A stretch of 64,000 nucleotides of DNA from Salinirubrum litoreum. Its GTDB lineage: Archaea; Halobacteriota; Halobacteria; Halobacteriales; Haloferacaceae. The translations under genes and the position numbers were made by a program. Where the stretch lies: contig NZ_JAJCVJ010000001.1 in the NCBI RefSeq assembly GCF_020567425.1, forward strand, positions 496,001 to 560,000, given 5' to 3'. Below are positions 34,137 to 41,378 of this stretch, piece after piece. The notes under the pieces were generated by a model. That model was given only the letters and a program-made list of their open reading frames with translations, had not been told where the DNA came from and made no database searches. How positions within the stretch are numbered: the stretch's first letter is position 1; every line of letters begins with the position of its first letter.

Positions 34137-34868
34137 ATGATGCCAGTGTCCAGCGACGGCCCGGACCCACTCGGACGCGCGATGCTCGACTACGCCCGCG
34201 AGGAGTACGACGAGAACTGCGTCTACCGCGACGGCGACGCGGTGCAGGACGCCGCGATCCGCGAGTTCTACTTCCTCCCGGAGTCCGAATGGTCAGAACG
34301 GGAGCGTCGGGACGTCGACTCCCTGTCGGGACCGGTGCTGGACCTCGGGTGTGGTGCTGGTCGGCACACCCTCGCGTTACAGGACCGAGGCGTCGAGGTG
34401 CTGGCGACCGACGTGAGTCCGCACGCGGTACAGGCCGCGAGCGAACGCGGCGTGACGCACGCAGTCCAGATGGACATGTTCGATCTGCGACTGCCGGACG
34501 ACGCCTACCGGTCGGTGCTGGCGCTCGGGACCCAGGTCACGGTCGCCGGGTCGCTGGGACGACTCGCGGATTTCTTCGCCGAAGTAGATCGAGTGACGAC
34601 CGACGACGCCACGGTCCTCGTGGACGGCTACGACCCGACCGACCCGACGTGTGCCGACCTGCTCGGCTACCGGGCCGATCCTCGCGAGGGACTCGCCCGG
34701 CGGAGTTTCCGGTTCCAGTACGGCGACGAGTTCGGCGACCCCATCGAGATGCTGTTGTTCTCCCCGGAGCGGCTACGGGACGCACTCGCCGGGACCGCGT
34801 GGCGGGTGGCCGACCTGCTGGACGCGGACGACTTCGCGCACTTCCGGGCGGTCCTGGAGAAGGCCTGA
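34137..34868 (+). CDS. Class I SAM-dependent methyltransferase
   Basis: The 243-residue protein has the SAM motif 'VLDLGCGAGRHTLALQDRGVEVLATDVSPHAVQAA' (about 67-101) and post-I acidic Asp, followed by 'YRSVLALGTQVTVAGSLGRLADFFAEVDRVTTDDATVLVDGYDP' of the motif IV/post-IV type. N-terminal 60 residues form a helical cap including 'LDYAREEYDENCVYRDG'. Substrate unknown. There are two adjacent ATGs (34137 and 34140); an upstream GTG at 34098 lacks supporting sequence. The following Pol IV gene begins 78 bp downstream on the same strand. Confidence 0.86.
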   Translation: MMPVSSDGPDPLGRAMLDYAREEYDENCVYRDGDAVQDAAIREFYFLPESEWSERERRDVDSLSGPVLDLGCGAGRHTLALQDRGVEVLATDVSPHAVQAASERGVTHAVQMDMFDLRLPDDAYRSVLALGTQVTVAGSLGRLADFFAEVDRVTTDDATVLVDGYDPTDPTCADLLGYRADPREGLARRSFRFQYGDEFGDPIEMLLFSPERLRDALAGTAWRVADLLDADDFAHFRAVLEKA

Positions 34869-34945
34869 ACCCGGGCCACTCCCGGTCGACTCCACTTTCG
34901 CCGTGGAAGCCGAAGCTTGACAGCCCCGCACCGCGAAGCAGGAGT

Positions 34946-36424
34946 ATGGCCGGCGGGACCCTCCCCGGAACAGAGCGGGACGCCCCCGACCGGATCGTCC
35001 TCCACGTCGACATGGACTGCTTCTACGCCTCGTGTGAGCGGCGGAAAGACCCCTCCCTCGCCGGCGAACCGGTCGTCGTCGGCATGGGTTACGAAGCCGG
35101 CGAGACTCACGGCGCGGTGGCGACCGCCAGCTACGAGGCCCGCGAGTACGGCGTCGAGTCGGCCCAGCCCATCTCGCAGGCACTGGAGAACCTCCCCCGG
35201 ATGGCCGCGGCGACCGGCGCGGGCGACGTCGAGCGGGACCCCGATCTCGACCCCGCGGAGTGCGGCTACTACCGCCCGGTGGACATGGACTACTACCAGT
35301 CGGTCAGCGAGGAAGTGAAGGAGATTCTCCACGACTGCGCCGAGACGGTCCGGGAAGTCAGCATCGACGAGGCGTACCTCGACGTGACCGACCGGACCTC
35401 GTGGGCGCGGACGCCCGACGGCTCTCGGACCCTCGCGGAGGGGTTCGCCCGGCACGTCAAGACCCGGATCGACGACGAGGTCGGCGTCCCCGCCAGCGTC
35501 GGGGTCGCGCCGAACATGTCCACCGCGAAGGTCGCCAGCGACCACGACAAACCGGACGGCCTGACCGTGGTCGAACCGGGCTCTGTTCGGGACTTTCTCG
35601 CGCCGCTCCCGGTCGAGACGGTCCACGGCGTCGGCCCGGTGACGGCCCGCCGACTCGCGGCGATGGACGTCGAGACGGCCGGTGACCTCGCGGCGGCCGA
35701 CCCGGCCGAACTCGGTGCCGAGTTCGGCGAACGCGGCCGGGAACTGTACGCCCGCGCTCGCGGCGAGGACGACCGAGCCGTGGAGCCCACCGGCCGACCC
35801 AAGAGCCTCTCGCGGGAGTCGGCGTTCACCGAGGCCACCGCCGACGAGGACGCGAAACGGGAGAAGGTCCGGAAGCTGTCGGCGGACGTGGCCGACCGCG
35901 CCCGGCGCAAGGGGGCGCTCTACCGGACCATCGGGGTCAAGGTCGTCGAACCGCCCTTCGACGTGAACACCCGCGCTTCCTCCCTGCCGGGGCCCGTTGA
36001 CGACCCCGACCTCGTGGCGGAGGTGGCGCTGGACCTGCTCGAGGAGTTCGCCGGCCGTGAGGTCCGGAAGGTGGGCGTCCGGGTCTCGAAACTCGACTTC
36101 GGGGAGACGGACCAGTCGAGTCTCGACGGCTGGGCCGGCGCAGGCGACGACGAGTCCGAGAGTGAGTTTCCGGCGTCCGCGTCGACAGGGCCGACTTCGG
36201 CGGGGTCGACGGCCGCGGACCCGCCGGACGACACGGCGACACTCGCGGAGTGGGCCAGTGAGGCCGAGGTGGAACCGGACGACCCCGAGACGTTGGCCGA
36301 CTGGGCCGAAGTCGCCGGTGGTGACGGGCCCTCGAACGCCGACGACCCCGGCGGCGGACGCGGCCACGAGCGTCACCGAGAGGGACAGGCGTCGCTGGGC
36401 GATTTCGACGGGGAGTCGGAGTGA
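34946..36424 (+). CDS. dinB: DNA polymerase IV (Y-family)
   Basis: The 492-residue protein has the Y-family core: 'LHVDMDCFYASCE' (about 19-31) with the first metal Asp, 'VSIDEAYLDVTD' (about 138-149) with the second, thumb HhH 'VHGVGPVTARRLAAM' (about 227-241) and a little-finger domain to about 400. The final 90 residues are an acidic linker ending 'QASLGDFDGESE', a PIP-box-like motif; an earlier 'DQSSLDGW' sits near residue 393, and a TLAEWA/TLADWA repeat near 430 and 450. It bypasses lesions during translesion synthesis. ATG 34946 is 78 bp after the methyltransferase gene, same strand. Confidence 0.95.
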   Translation: MAGGTLPGTERDAPDRIVLHVDMDCFYASCERRKDPSLAGEPVVVGMGYEAGETHGAVATASYEAREYGVESAQPISQALENLPRMAAATGAGDVERDPDLDPAECGYYRPVDMDYYQSVSEEVKEILHDCAETVREVSIDEAYLDVTDRTSWARTPDGSRTLAEGFARHVKTRIDDEVGVPASVGVAPNMSTAKVASDHDKPDGLTVVEPGSVRDFLAPLPVETVHGVGPVTARRLAAMDVETAGDLAAADPAELGAEFGERGRELYARARGEDDRAVEPTGRPKSLSRESAFTEATADEDAKREKVRKLSADVADRARRKGALYRTIGVKVVEPPFDVNTRASSLPGPVDDPDLVAEVALDLLEEFAGREVRKVGVRVSKLDFGETDQSSLDGWAGAGDDESESEFPASASTGPTSAGSTAADPPDDTATLAEWASEAEVEPDDPETLADWAEVAGGDGPSNADDPGGGRGHERHREGQASLGDFDGESE

Positions 36425-36446
36425 GGGCGGTCGAACGCGGGACGCG

Positions 36447-36764
36447 TCAGTCGTCGGACCGCGTGCGGACCGCGTCGTCGCGCCAGTCGGCGTACACCGG
36501 GAGCACGTCGGTCTCGTCGAAGCGTTCGACGCAGGGCACGTCGTAGGGGTGCAGGTCACGGACACGAGCGACCAGGTCGTCGTATGCCTCGTCGGTCGTC
36601 TTCACCAGCAGGATGCGCTCCTCGTCGTCGTGAATCTCGTCCTCCCAGCGGTAGATGGAGTCACAAGCGAGGCGGTTCACGCAGGCGGCGAGGCGCTCCT
36701 CGACCAGTGTGCGAGCGAGTTCGTCGGCGGACTCGGGGGGCGCGGTGACGAAGACGGTCGGCAT
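36447..36764 (-). CDS. cutA: Divalent-cation tolerance protein CutA
   Basis: The 105-residue protein matches CutA1: 'MPTVFVTAPPESADELARTLVEERLAACVNRL' at the N-terminus (family start), 'SIYRWEDEIHDDEERILLVKTTDEAYDDLVARVRDLHPYDVPCV' in the middle, with the conserved Cys, Trp and HPY residues. CutA forms a trimeric copper/cation-binding alpha-beta protein of the cytosol; its cellular role is not settled. Its ATG overlaps the stop of the HEWD gene by 1 nt (TGATG), so the two are translationally coupled. It converges on Pol IV. Confidence 0.93.
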   Translation of the reverse strand: MPTVFVTAPPESADELARTLVEERLAACVNRLACDSIYRWEDEIHDDEERILLVKTTDEAYDDLVARVRDLHPYDVPCVERFDETDVLPVYADWRDDAVRTRSDD

Positions 36765-36946
36765 CAGTCGAAGGGCGCGAAGGTACCGTTGATGTCCCAC
36801 TCGTGGATACAGTAGATGCTCCCGACACGGCGCTCGCCGTCTTCGACCGCGACGCGCCAGCTCTCCTCGTCAGCGTTCCAGACCTCCGACCGGCCGCAGA
36901 CCTCGCACGTTCTGGCGGTCGGCGTCTGGAGTTTCGATGCGGGCAT
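36764..36946 (-). CDS. HEWD-family small protein (60 aa)
   Basis: The 60-residue protein has a two-Cys motif C-E-V-C-G near residues 14-18 and a C-terminal 'IYCIHEWDINGTFAPFD' block; the H-E-W-D word names a haloarchaeal family I recognise. The four Cys/His positions (C14, C17, C46, H48) could bind one zinc. It is directly upstream of cutA, overlapping it by one base, on the same strand, so the two proteins are made together. Molecular role unknown. Confidence 0.8.
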   Translation of the reverse strand: MPASKLQTPTARTCEVCGRSEVWNADEESWRVAVEDGERRVGSIYCIHEWDINGTFAPFD

Positions 36947-37467
36947 ACCAGAGTGGGCGACGGCGAGGGAGTTAACGCTGTCCCCGGCGGCAGATGTGCG
37001 GTCCCCGCAGGCAGGGTCTGTGGTCCCGAAGCCACGAGGACTCCCGAGACCGGGACCACTTCGATCGAGAACACCCGAGTTGCAACGATACCGTTCCGAG
37101 TCGTGTCAACCGGTGTCGACGGTAGGACAAGACGTCGCGGCGGTGTCGGGACCGAGACGGTAATCGCTCCCCGCCGGCACGTCAGTTCGGAACGACATCA
37201 CCGGTGCTCTCGGACGACAGCGCCGGCAGCCCGGACCCCCGACAGGCTGCGATCTGCTGGCGACCGACACCGAGCAGTGTCCGAGCGACAGCGAGGACCT
37301 GCGCGCAGTCCGCGTCGCCAGCAGTCGGGGAGGAGTGGTGGACTACCAGCGAACCGGGGTCCGACCACTGCGACGATTGACGACGTGGCGACCGACTCGA
37401 CGAGAGACCCGGTACGAGATTCGGCGGCGGTTCCGGTACGAGATTCGTCGACAGCGTACTACTTTCG
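36947..37467. other. 520-bp gap with no gene seen; contains a 15-bp direct repeat
   Basis: No frame here has the acidic composition or homology of a haloarchaeal gene. The only structure I find is the word CCGGTACGAGATTCG at 37407-37421 and again at 37431-37445 (24-bp period). The region upstream of the HEWD start has a TTAACG-like A/T patch near 36970 that may be its promoter. Confidence 0.5.
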
Positions 37468-38034
37468 TTACGACTCGGTCCACGCGCGCCCGGCACGCGC
37501 CGCCAGCCGAGCCACCCGGATCGGCTCCGGACGACCACCCTCCGGGGTGAACCCACGCACCACGTCGAACGTCTCCGCCGTCCCGAGGCCGACACTCCTG
37601 ACGAACACCGTCTCAGCGTCGTCTCCCGATCCGAGCGCGACCTGCTCTCGGTCCGGTAACGACCCGTAGATGGAGAGCCGCTGATCCAGCGCGACGTCGG
37701 CGAACTCCCGGCGGAGCGCCGGTTCCAGCCCCGCACTCGACTCGAAGGAGACCGACACCACTGGGCGGTTCACCACCTCGTGGATCCGGCGGAGGTCGAA
37801 CAGATTGAACCACGCGGGCGCGACACCCGACAACAGGAGGTAGCGAACGTCCGGCCTGTCGAGGCGGCGAAAACAGTCGAGGAGTGTGTCGGTGGCGTCC
37901 AGTCCTCCGACCGCGCACGTCCCGAAGACGAGACCGTCCACGACCCGGTCGGCGCGGACGACCGCCCCCGCGAGGGTGCTGGTGGACTCGCCGTCCGAGC
38001 AGGCCACCCCCAGCGCGCGGGTCCCGGACTTCAC
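37468..38034 (-). CDS. DUF99 family protein, endonuclease dU-like
   Basis: The 188-residue protein begins with GTG at 38034 (KSGTRALGVACSDG) and has the DUF99 pattern 'DRVVDGLVFGTCAVGGLDATDTLLDCFRRLDRPDVRYLLLSGVAPAWFNLFDLRRIHEVVNRPVVSVSFESS', with 'DGLVFGTC' at about 38-45. DUF99 proteins are related to endonuclease V and are thought to cut DNA at deoxyuridine. The GTG overlaps the DUF5786 stop by 4 nt (GTGA), so the pair is co-translated. Activity here is inferred from family knowledge. Confidence 0.85.
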   Translation of the reverse strand: MKSGTRALGVACSDGESTSTLAGAVVRADRVVDGLVFGTCAVGGLDATDTLLDCFRRLDRPDVRYLLLSGVAPAWFNLFDLRRIHEVVNRPVVSVSFESSAGLEPALRREFADVALDQRLSIYGSLPDREQVALGSGDDAETVFVRSVGLGTAETFDVVRGFTPEGGRPEPIRVARLAARAGRAWTES

Positions 38035-38207
38035 TCGTCTTTGATCTGCTGGAGTCGGTCGAGCAGTTCGTCGTTCGATGCGCCGATCTCGAAGTCGACG
38101 TCGCCCTGATGGTCCGTCTGGCGCGCCGCGACCGCCTCGTCCTCGTCGAGATCGGTGTCGTACTCCTGGTTCTCCTGTTCCGACTCGTCGTAGCTCCCGA
38201 AGCCCAT
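38031..38207 (-). CDS. DUF5786 family acidic small protein (58 aa)
   Basis: A 58-residue frame, MGFGSYDESEQENQEYDTD..., is extremely acidic and ends 'DELLDRLQQIKDE'. The opening 'MGFGSYDESEQENQ' is a family word I associate with haloarchaeal DUF5786. It has no hydrophobic segment and probably acts in a complex or as a regulator. Its stop overlaps the GTG of the DUF99 gene by 4 nt, strongly supporting it as real. An A/T-rich stretch at about 38217-38240 includes its promoter. Confidence 0.85.
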   Translation of the reverse strand: MGFGSYDESEQENQEYDTDLDEDEAVAARQTDHQGDVDFEIGASNDELLDRLQQIKDE

Positions 38208-38406
38208 ACAGTCGATAGTAATGAATTGTCATACAAAAACCACACGCCGATATACCTCGAAATCGACACGTCGTCGGTCCTCGGTGTCGATGAGCGGTCG
38301 ACTGTGACCATCCGGAGTCTCCCCACGGTCACGGAATCCTCCCACGACGGTCACAGGTATCTACCGCGACGACCGCGCTTTTTACGCGGGAGCGTCAGAG
38401 ACGGGT

Positions 38407-39030
38407 ATGGACGTTCACACCGTGACCGCCGACGCGGACCAGTTCACCTGTAACGCGTATCTCGTGGTCGGGGCCGAGACGACGCTGGTGGACGCCGGGA
38501 CGATGCCCGGTGTCGAGGACGTGATCGCCGAGTACACCGACGACCTGGACCGCGTCGTCCTCACCCACCAGCACCACGACCACGTCGGGCAACTCGACGC
38601 CGTACTCGACGCCTTCGACGCCGAGTTGTACGCCTACGGCGACCACCCGCGCCGGGACCACGAACTCGTCGACGGCGACGAGGTACAGATCGGTGACGAG
38701 GCCTGCGAAGTCGTCTACACGCCGGGCCACGCCGCCGACCACGTCGCGTTCGTCGGGGAGACGGTGCTGTTCAGCGGCGACGTGGTGGTCTACAACGACG
38801 GCGCGTTCGACGACGGGAGCTTCGGCCGGACGGACATGTCCGGGCAGTCCCGCGAACGCCTGATCGAGAGTCTCTCGACGCTGCTCGACCGCCTCCCCGA
38901 CTCCGTGACCGCGATGTACGCCGGCCACGGCGACGTGTTCGAGGCGACCGACGACGAGTCGGTTCGGGACGTGATCGAACGCGCACTGACCCGTGCAGAA
39001 CGCCGGGAACCGAAGTACCCAGAAGAGTGA
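38407..39030 (+). CDS. MBL-fold metallo-hydrolase
   Basis: The 207-residue protein has the HxHxDH motif 'THQHHDHVGQLDAVL' (about 54-68), a third His in 'YTPGHAADHVAFV' (about 106-118), 'LFSGDVVVYNDGAF' (about 123-136) and a final 'YAGHGDVF'. This is a compact glyoxalase II/MBL fold hydrolysing a thioester or related substrate with two metals; substrate unknown. A TTTTTACG-type promoter at about 38383 predicts a nearly leaderless start at 38407. Confidence 0.87.
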   Translation: MDVHTVTADADQFTCNAYLVVGAETTLVDAGTMPGVEDVIAEYTDDLDRVVLTHQHHDHVGQLDAVLDAFDAELYAYGDHPRRDHELVDGDEVQIGDEACEVVYTPGHAADHVAFVGETVLFSGDVVVYNDGAFDDGSFGRTDMSGQSRERLIESLSTLLDRLPDSVTAMYAGHGDVFEATDDESVRDVIERALTRAERREPKYPEE

Positions 39031-39115
39031 GTCACCGACTCGCGTCGCTGTCGGTCGTGTCCGGGTGACGCACCCGTCACGTGGTATTAACTATCACCCG
39101 GCCGAAGGGTGTGGT

Positions 39116-39508
39116 ATGGCAACAGCAACCGATAGCCGGGTCGCCACCGAATCGCTCAGTGGACTCCACTGGGCCGGCGCGGCGCTGGCAGTCGTCTCGG
39201 GGGTCATCCACCTCGTCCTCGGTGCCGTCAGTCTGTTGGGTGGAGACGTCGGGTTCGGCGTCGCGTTCCTGCTCGCCGGCATCGCCTTTCTCGTCGCGGT
39301 CGGCCTCCTCGTGATCGACTACCGGCGGCCGGTGCTGTACGCCGTGGGCGTTCCCTTCACCGCAGTCCAGATACTCGCGTGGTACTGGCTGAACTACGGA
39401 TCGACCGGTCGGTCACTCGGATCCGTCGGTGGGATCGAGATCGCCGACAAACTGGCGCAGGTGCTGCTGATCGTCGTGCTGGTCGTGCTGTACAGGAGAG
39501 AAGCGTAG
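39116..39508 (+). CDS. Four-helix membrane protein, unknown (DUF7475-like)
   Basis: The 130-residue protein has four predicted helices, about 19-39, 45-65, 69-90 and 112-127, with the loop 'YWLNYGSTGRSLGSVGGIEIADK' before helix four. I cannot assign it with confidence; the helix pattern resembles small haloarchaeal membrane proteins. It starts after GTATTAACTATC (about 39084-39095), an acceptable TATA region, about 25-30 nt before the ATG at 39116. Confidence 0.65.
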   Translation: MATATDSRVATESLSGLHWAGAALAVVSGVIHLVLGAVSLLGGDVGFGVAFLLAGIAFLVAVGLLVIDYRRPVLYAVGVPFTAVQILAWYWLNYGSTGRSLGSVGGIEIADKLAQVLLIVVLVVLYRREA

Positions 39509-39510
39509 AC

Positions 39511-39660
39511 TTACGCGCTCCGGCGCTCTTTCGCCTTCGGCCGGAGGTTCTTGTAGCCGCACTTCCGGCACTTGTCGGCCTGCGCAGGGTTGCGGGCGTT
39601 ACAGCGCATACAGATCTGCTTGTCGAGGTCTCGCTTCTCGGCGGCGTCGAACTTGGCCAT
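39511..39660 (-). CDS. rpl40e: 50S ribosomal protein L40e
   Basis: The 49-residue protein [25 protein letters not shown]... has a four-Cys zinc ribbon (C17, C20, C31, C34) followed by '[15 protein letters not shown]', matching archaeal L40e. It is part of the large ribosomal subunit. Length and sequence are standard for the family. A TATA box (GTTTAATC on the complementary strand at 39684-39691) lies 25-30 nt from the ATG, so the transcript is leaderless. It converges on the four-helix membrane protein gene, with only 2 bp between stops. Confidence 0.95.
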   Translation of the reverse strand: MAKFDAAEKRDLDKQICMRCNARNPAQADKCRKCGYKNLRPKAKERRSA

Positions 39661-39683
39661 GTCCGGCCGTTGTAGGGGGACCG

Positions 39684-39691
39684 GTTTAATC
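39684..39691 (-). promoter_or_regulatory. TATA box of rpl40e
   Basis: GATTAAAC on the minus strand lies 24-31 nt upstream of the rpl40e ATG at 39660, a canonical archaeal core promoter for a leaderless transcript. Confidence 0.6.
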
Positions 39692-39800
39692 GTTGCGAGA
39701 CTCTGCGGTGCGAGTCGGTCGACCGGTGCTGGGGCGTGCAGTGACCGTGCAGGGCTGCCGCGACCCTGTGCTTTAGGACGTGAGGCATCCACTCGGGACC

Positions 39801-40961
39801 ATGCTCGTCATTCGCAACGGAACAGTCGTGGACGCAGAGCGGACCGTCGAGACCGACGTGGGGGTGGAGGAGGGTGAGATCGTCGCCCTCGGCGAGGTCG
39901 ACGCACCCGAGGACGCCGACGAGATCGACGCGGACGGCCAGTTCGTCGCGCCCGGCTTGATCGACTCGCACGTCCACGTGATGATGGACGGTCGACCGGA
40001 CGTGGCGACAGCCACGTCGGAGAGCGCCTACCTCTCCTCGTACCGCGCGACCGGGAACCTCCGCGACGCCCTCGGGGCCGGCGTGACGACACTGCGGGAC
40101 CTCGGCTCCCGCGAGACGCTCGCACTCGACGCCGACGTCGCCGTCTCCGAGGACGTGATCGCCGGCCCGCGCGTGCTCGCCTGCGGCCAGAACGTCATCA
40201 TGACCGGTGGACACGGCCACTGGTTCGGCCGCGAAGCCGACGGCCCACACGAGGTCCGCAAGGCGGCCCGCGAGCAACTGAAACGCGGTGCAGACGTGGT
40301 GAAGTGCATGGCCACCGGCGGCGTCCTCACCGAGGGCGCGGTCACCGGCGCGCCGGAACTCACCCCCGAGGAACTGGAGGCCCTGGTCGAGGCCGCAGAG
40401 ACCAAGGGCGTCCCGACTGCCGCGCACGCCCACGGTGCGGAGGGGATCAAGAACGCGGTCCGGGCCGGCATCAGCAGTGTCGAACACGGGACGTTCATGG
40501 ACCGCGAGGCGGCCGAACTGATGGTCGAACACGGCACCTACTGGGTCCCGACCGCGAGCGCGCTCCACGGCATCGTCGAGAACGGCGTCGAGGCGGGCAT
40601 CCCCGAGGAGGCGGTGGCGAAAGCCGAGGAGGCGGCCGACCACTTCGACGACGCCTTCGACCACGCGCTCGAACTGGGTGTGAACGTCGCGATGGGCACC
40701 GACGCCGGGACGCCGTTCAACTTCTTCGCCGACATCCCGCAGGAACTGCAGTACATGGTCGACCACGGGATGGACCCGGCCCACGCGCTGGAGGCCGCGA
40801 CCGTGAACGCCGCCGACCTCCTGGGACTGGACGACACCGGACTCGTCTCGGAGGGCTACCGCGCCGACCTGGTCGTCCTCCCGACCGACCCGAGCGAAGA
40901 CGCCAGTGCGTGGCAGGACCCGACGCACGTCGTCGCAGACGGCGAGGTCGTCGACGCCTGA
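39801..40961 (+). CDS. Amidohydrolase (prolidase/imidazolonepropionase-like)
   Basis: The 386-residue protein has a complete amidohydrolase barrel: HxH in '[12 protein letters not shown]' (about 53-64), a metal-bridging Lys in 'VVKCMATGG' (about 170-178), '[12 protein letters not shown]' (about 210-221), 'VEHGTFMD' (about 233-240) and the final Asp in 'MGTDAGTPF' (about 295-303). This set is typical of peptidase M38/prolidase-type enzymes that hydrolyse dipeptides and of cyclic-amide hydrolases. Substrate unknown. The ATG at 39801 is the first family start; 9 bp upstream is out of frame composition. Confidence 0.9.
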   Translation: MLVIRNGTVVDAERTVETDVGVEEGEIVALGEVDAPEDADEIDADGQFVAPGLIDSHVHVMMDGRPDVATATSESAYLSSYRATGNLRDALGAGVTTLRDLGSRETLALDADVAVSEDVIAGPRVLACGQNVIMTGGHGHWFGREADGPHEVRKAAREQLKRGADVVKCMATGGVLTEGAVTGAPELTPEELEALVEAAETKGVPTAAHAHGAEGIKNAVRAGISSVEHGTFMDREAAELMVEHGTYWVPTASALHGIVENGVEAGIPEEAVAKAEEAADHFDDAFDHALELGVNVAMGTDAGTPFNFFADIPQELQYMVDHGMDPAHALEAATVNAADLLGLDDTGLVSEGYRADLVVLPTDPSEDASAWQDPTHVVADGEVVDA

Positions 40962-41111
40962 GTCGGAAGCGTCCGCCGCCACCCGGAGACGCGCGGTGAC
41001 GACCGAGGACTCACGACAGAGCTATCTCCCGAGTGGTCTGTCATCGAACCCCGCGCTGTGTTGCGGTTTCGAGGAAAAGCACGTATTCGAGTCGTCTGTC
41101 GACCTGATCCC

Positions 41112-41255
41112 GTGCGGCGACGAACCCTGCTCGCGAGAACGAGTACCCTCCTCGTCGCCGGTTGTGCCGGACTCCCCTCCGGATGGAACGGGACCGACAC
41201 CACCGAGACGGTCACCGTCCGGAGCGACGACGAGACCGAGACCGTCGAGGGCTGA
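41112..41255 (+). CDS. Very short lipoprotein-like ORF (47 aa)
   Basis: From a GTG at 41112 the frame encodes RRRTLLARTSTLLVAGCAG, i.e. twin-arginine/basic start, short hydrophobic core and lipobox 'VAGC' with Cys near residue 17, then about 30 polar Thr/Asp/Glu residues. Many haloarchaeal lipoproteins start this way but are longer, so it could be a genuine mini-lipoprotein or the remains of a truncated gene. It is the only thing I can support in the 417-bp stretch 40962-41378. Confidence 0.4.
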   Translation: MRRRTLLARTSTLLVAGCAGLPSGWNGTDTTETVTVRSDDETETVEG

Positions 41256-41349
41256 ACCCCACGAGTCCGTGCTCGATACGCCACAGAACCAGCCGTAAAC
41301 TGTCCGGAGATGGACAGCAGCCGCCGGATCGACGGCGTGTCACAAACTC

Positions 41350-41358
41350 TTTTTAATA
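41350..41358 (+). promoter_or_regulatory. TATA box of the membrane-anchored HTH gene
   Basis: TTTTTAATA lies 25-30 nt before the ATG at 41379, giving a leaderless transcript. Confidence 0.55.
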
Positions 41359-41378
41359 GCCGTGTGATTCACTACCCG

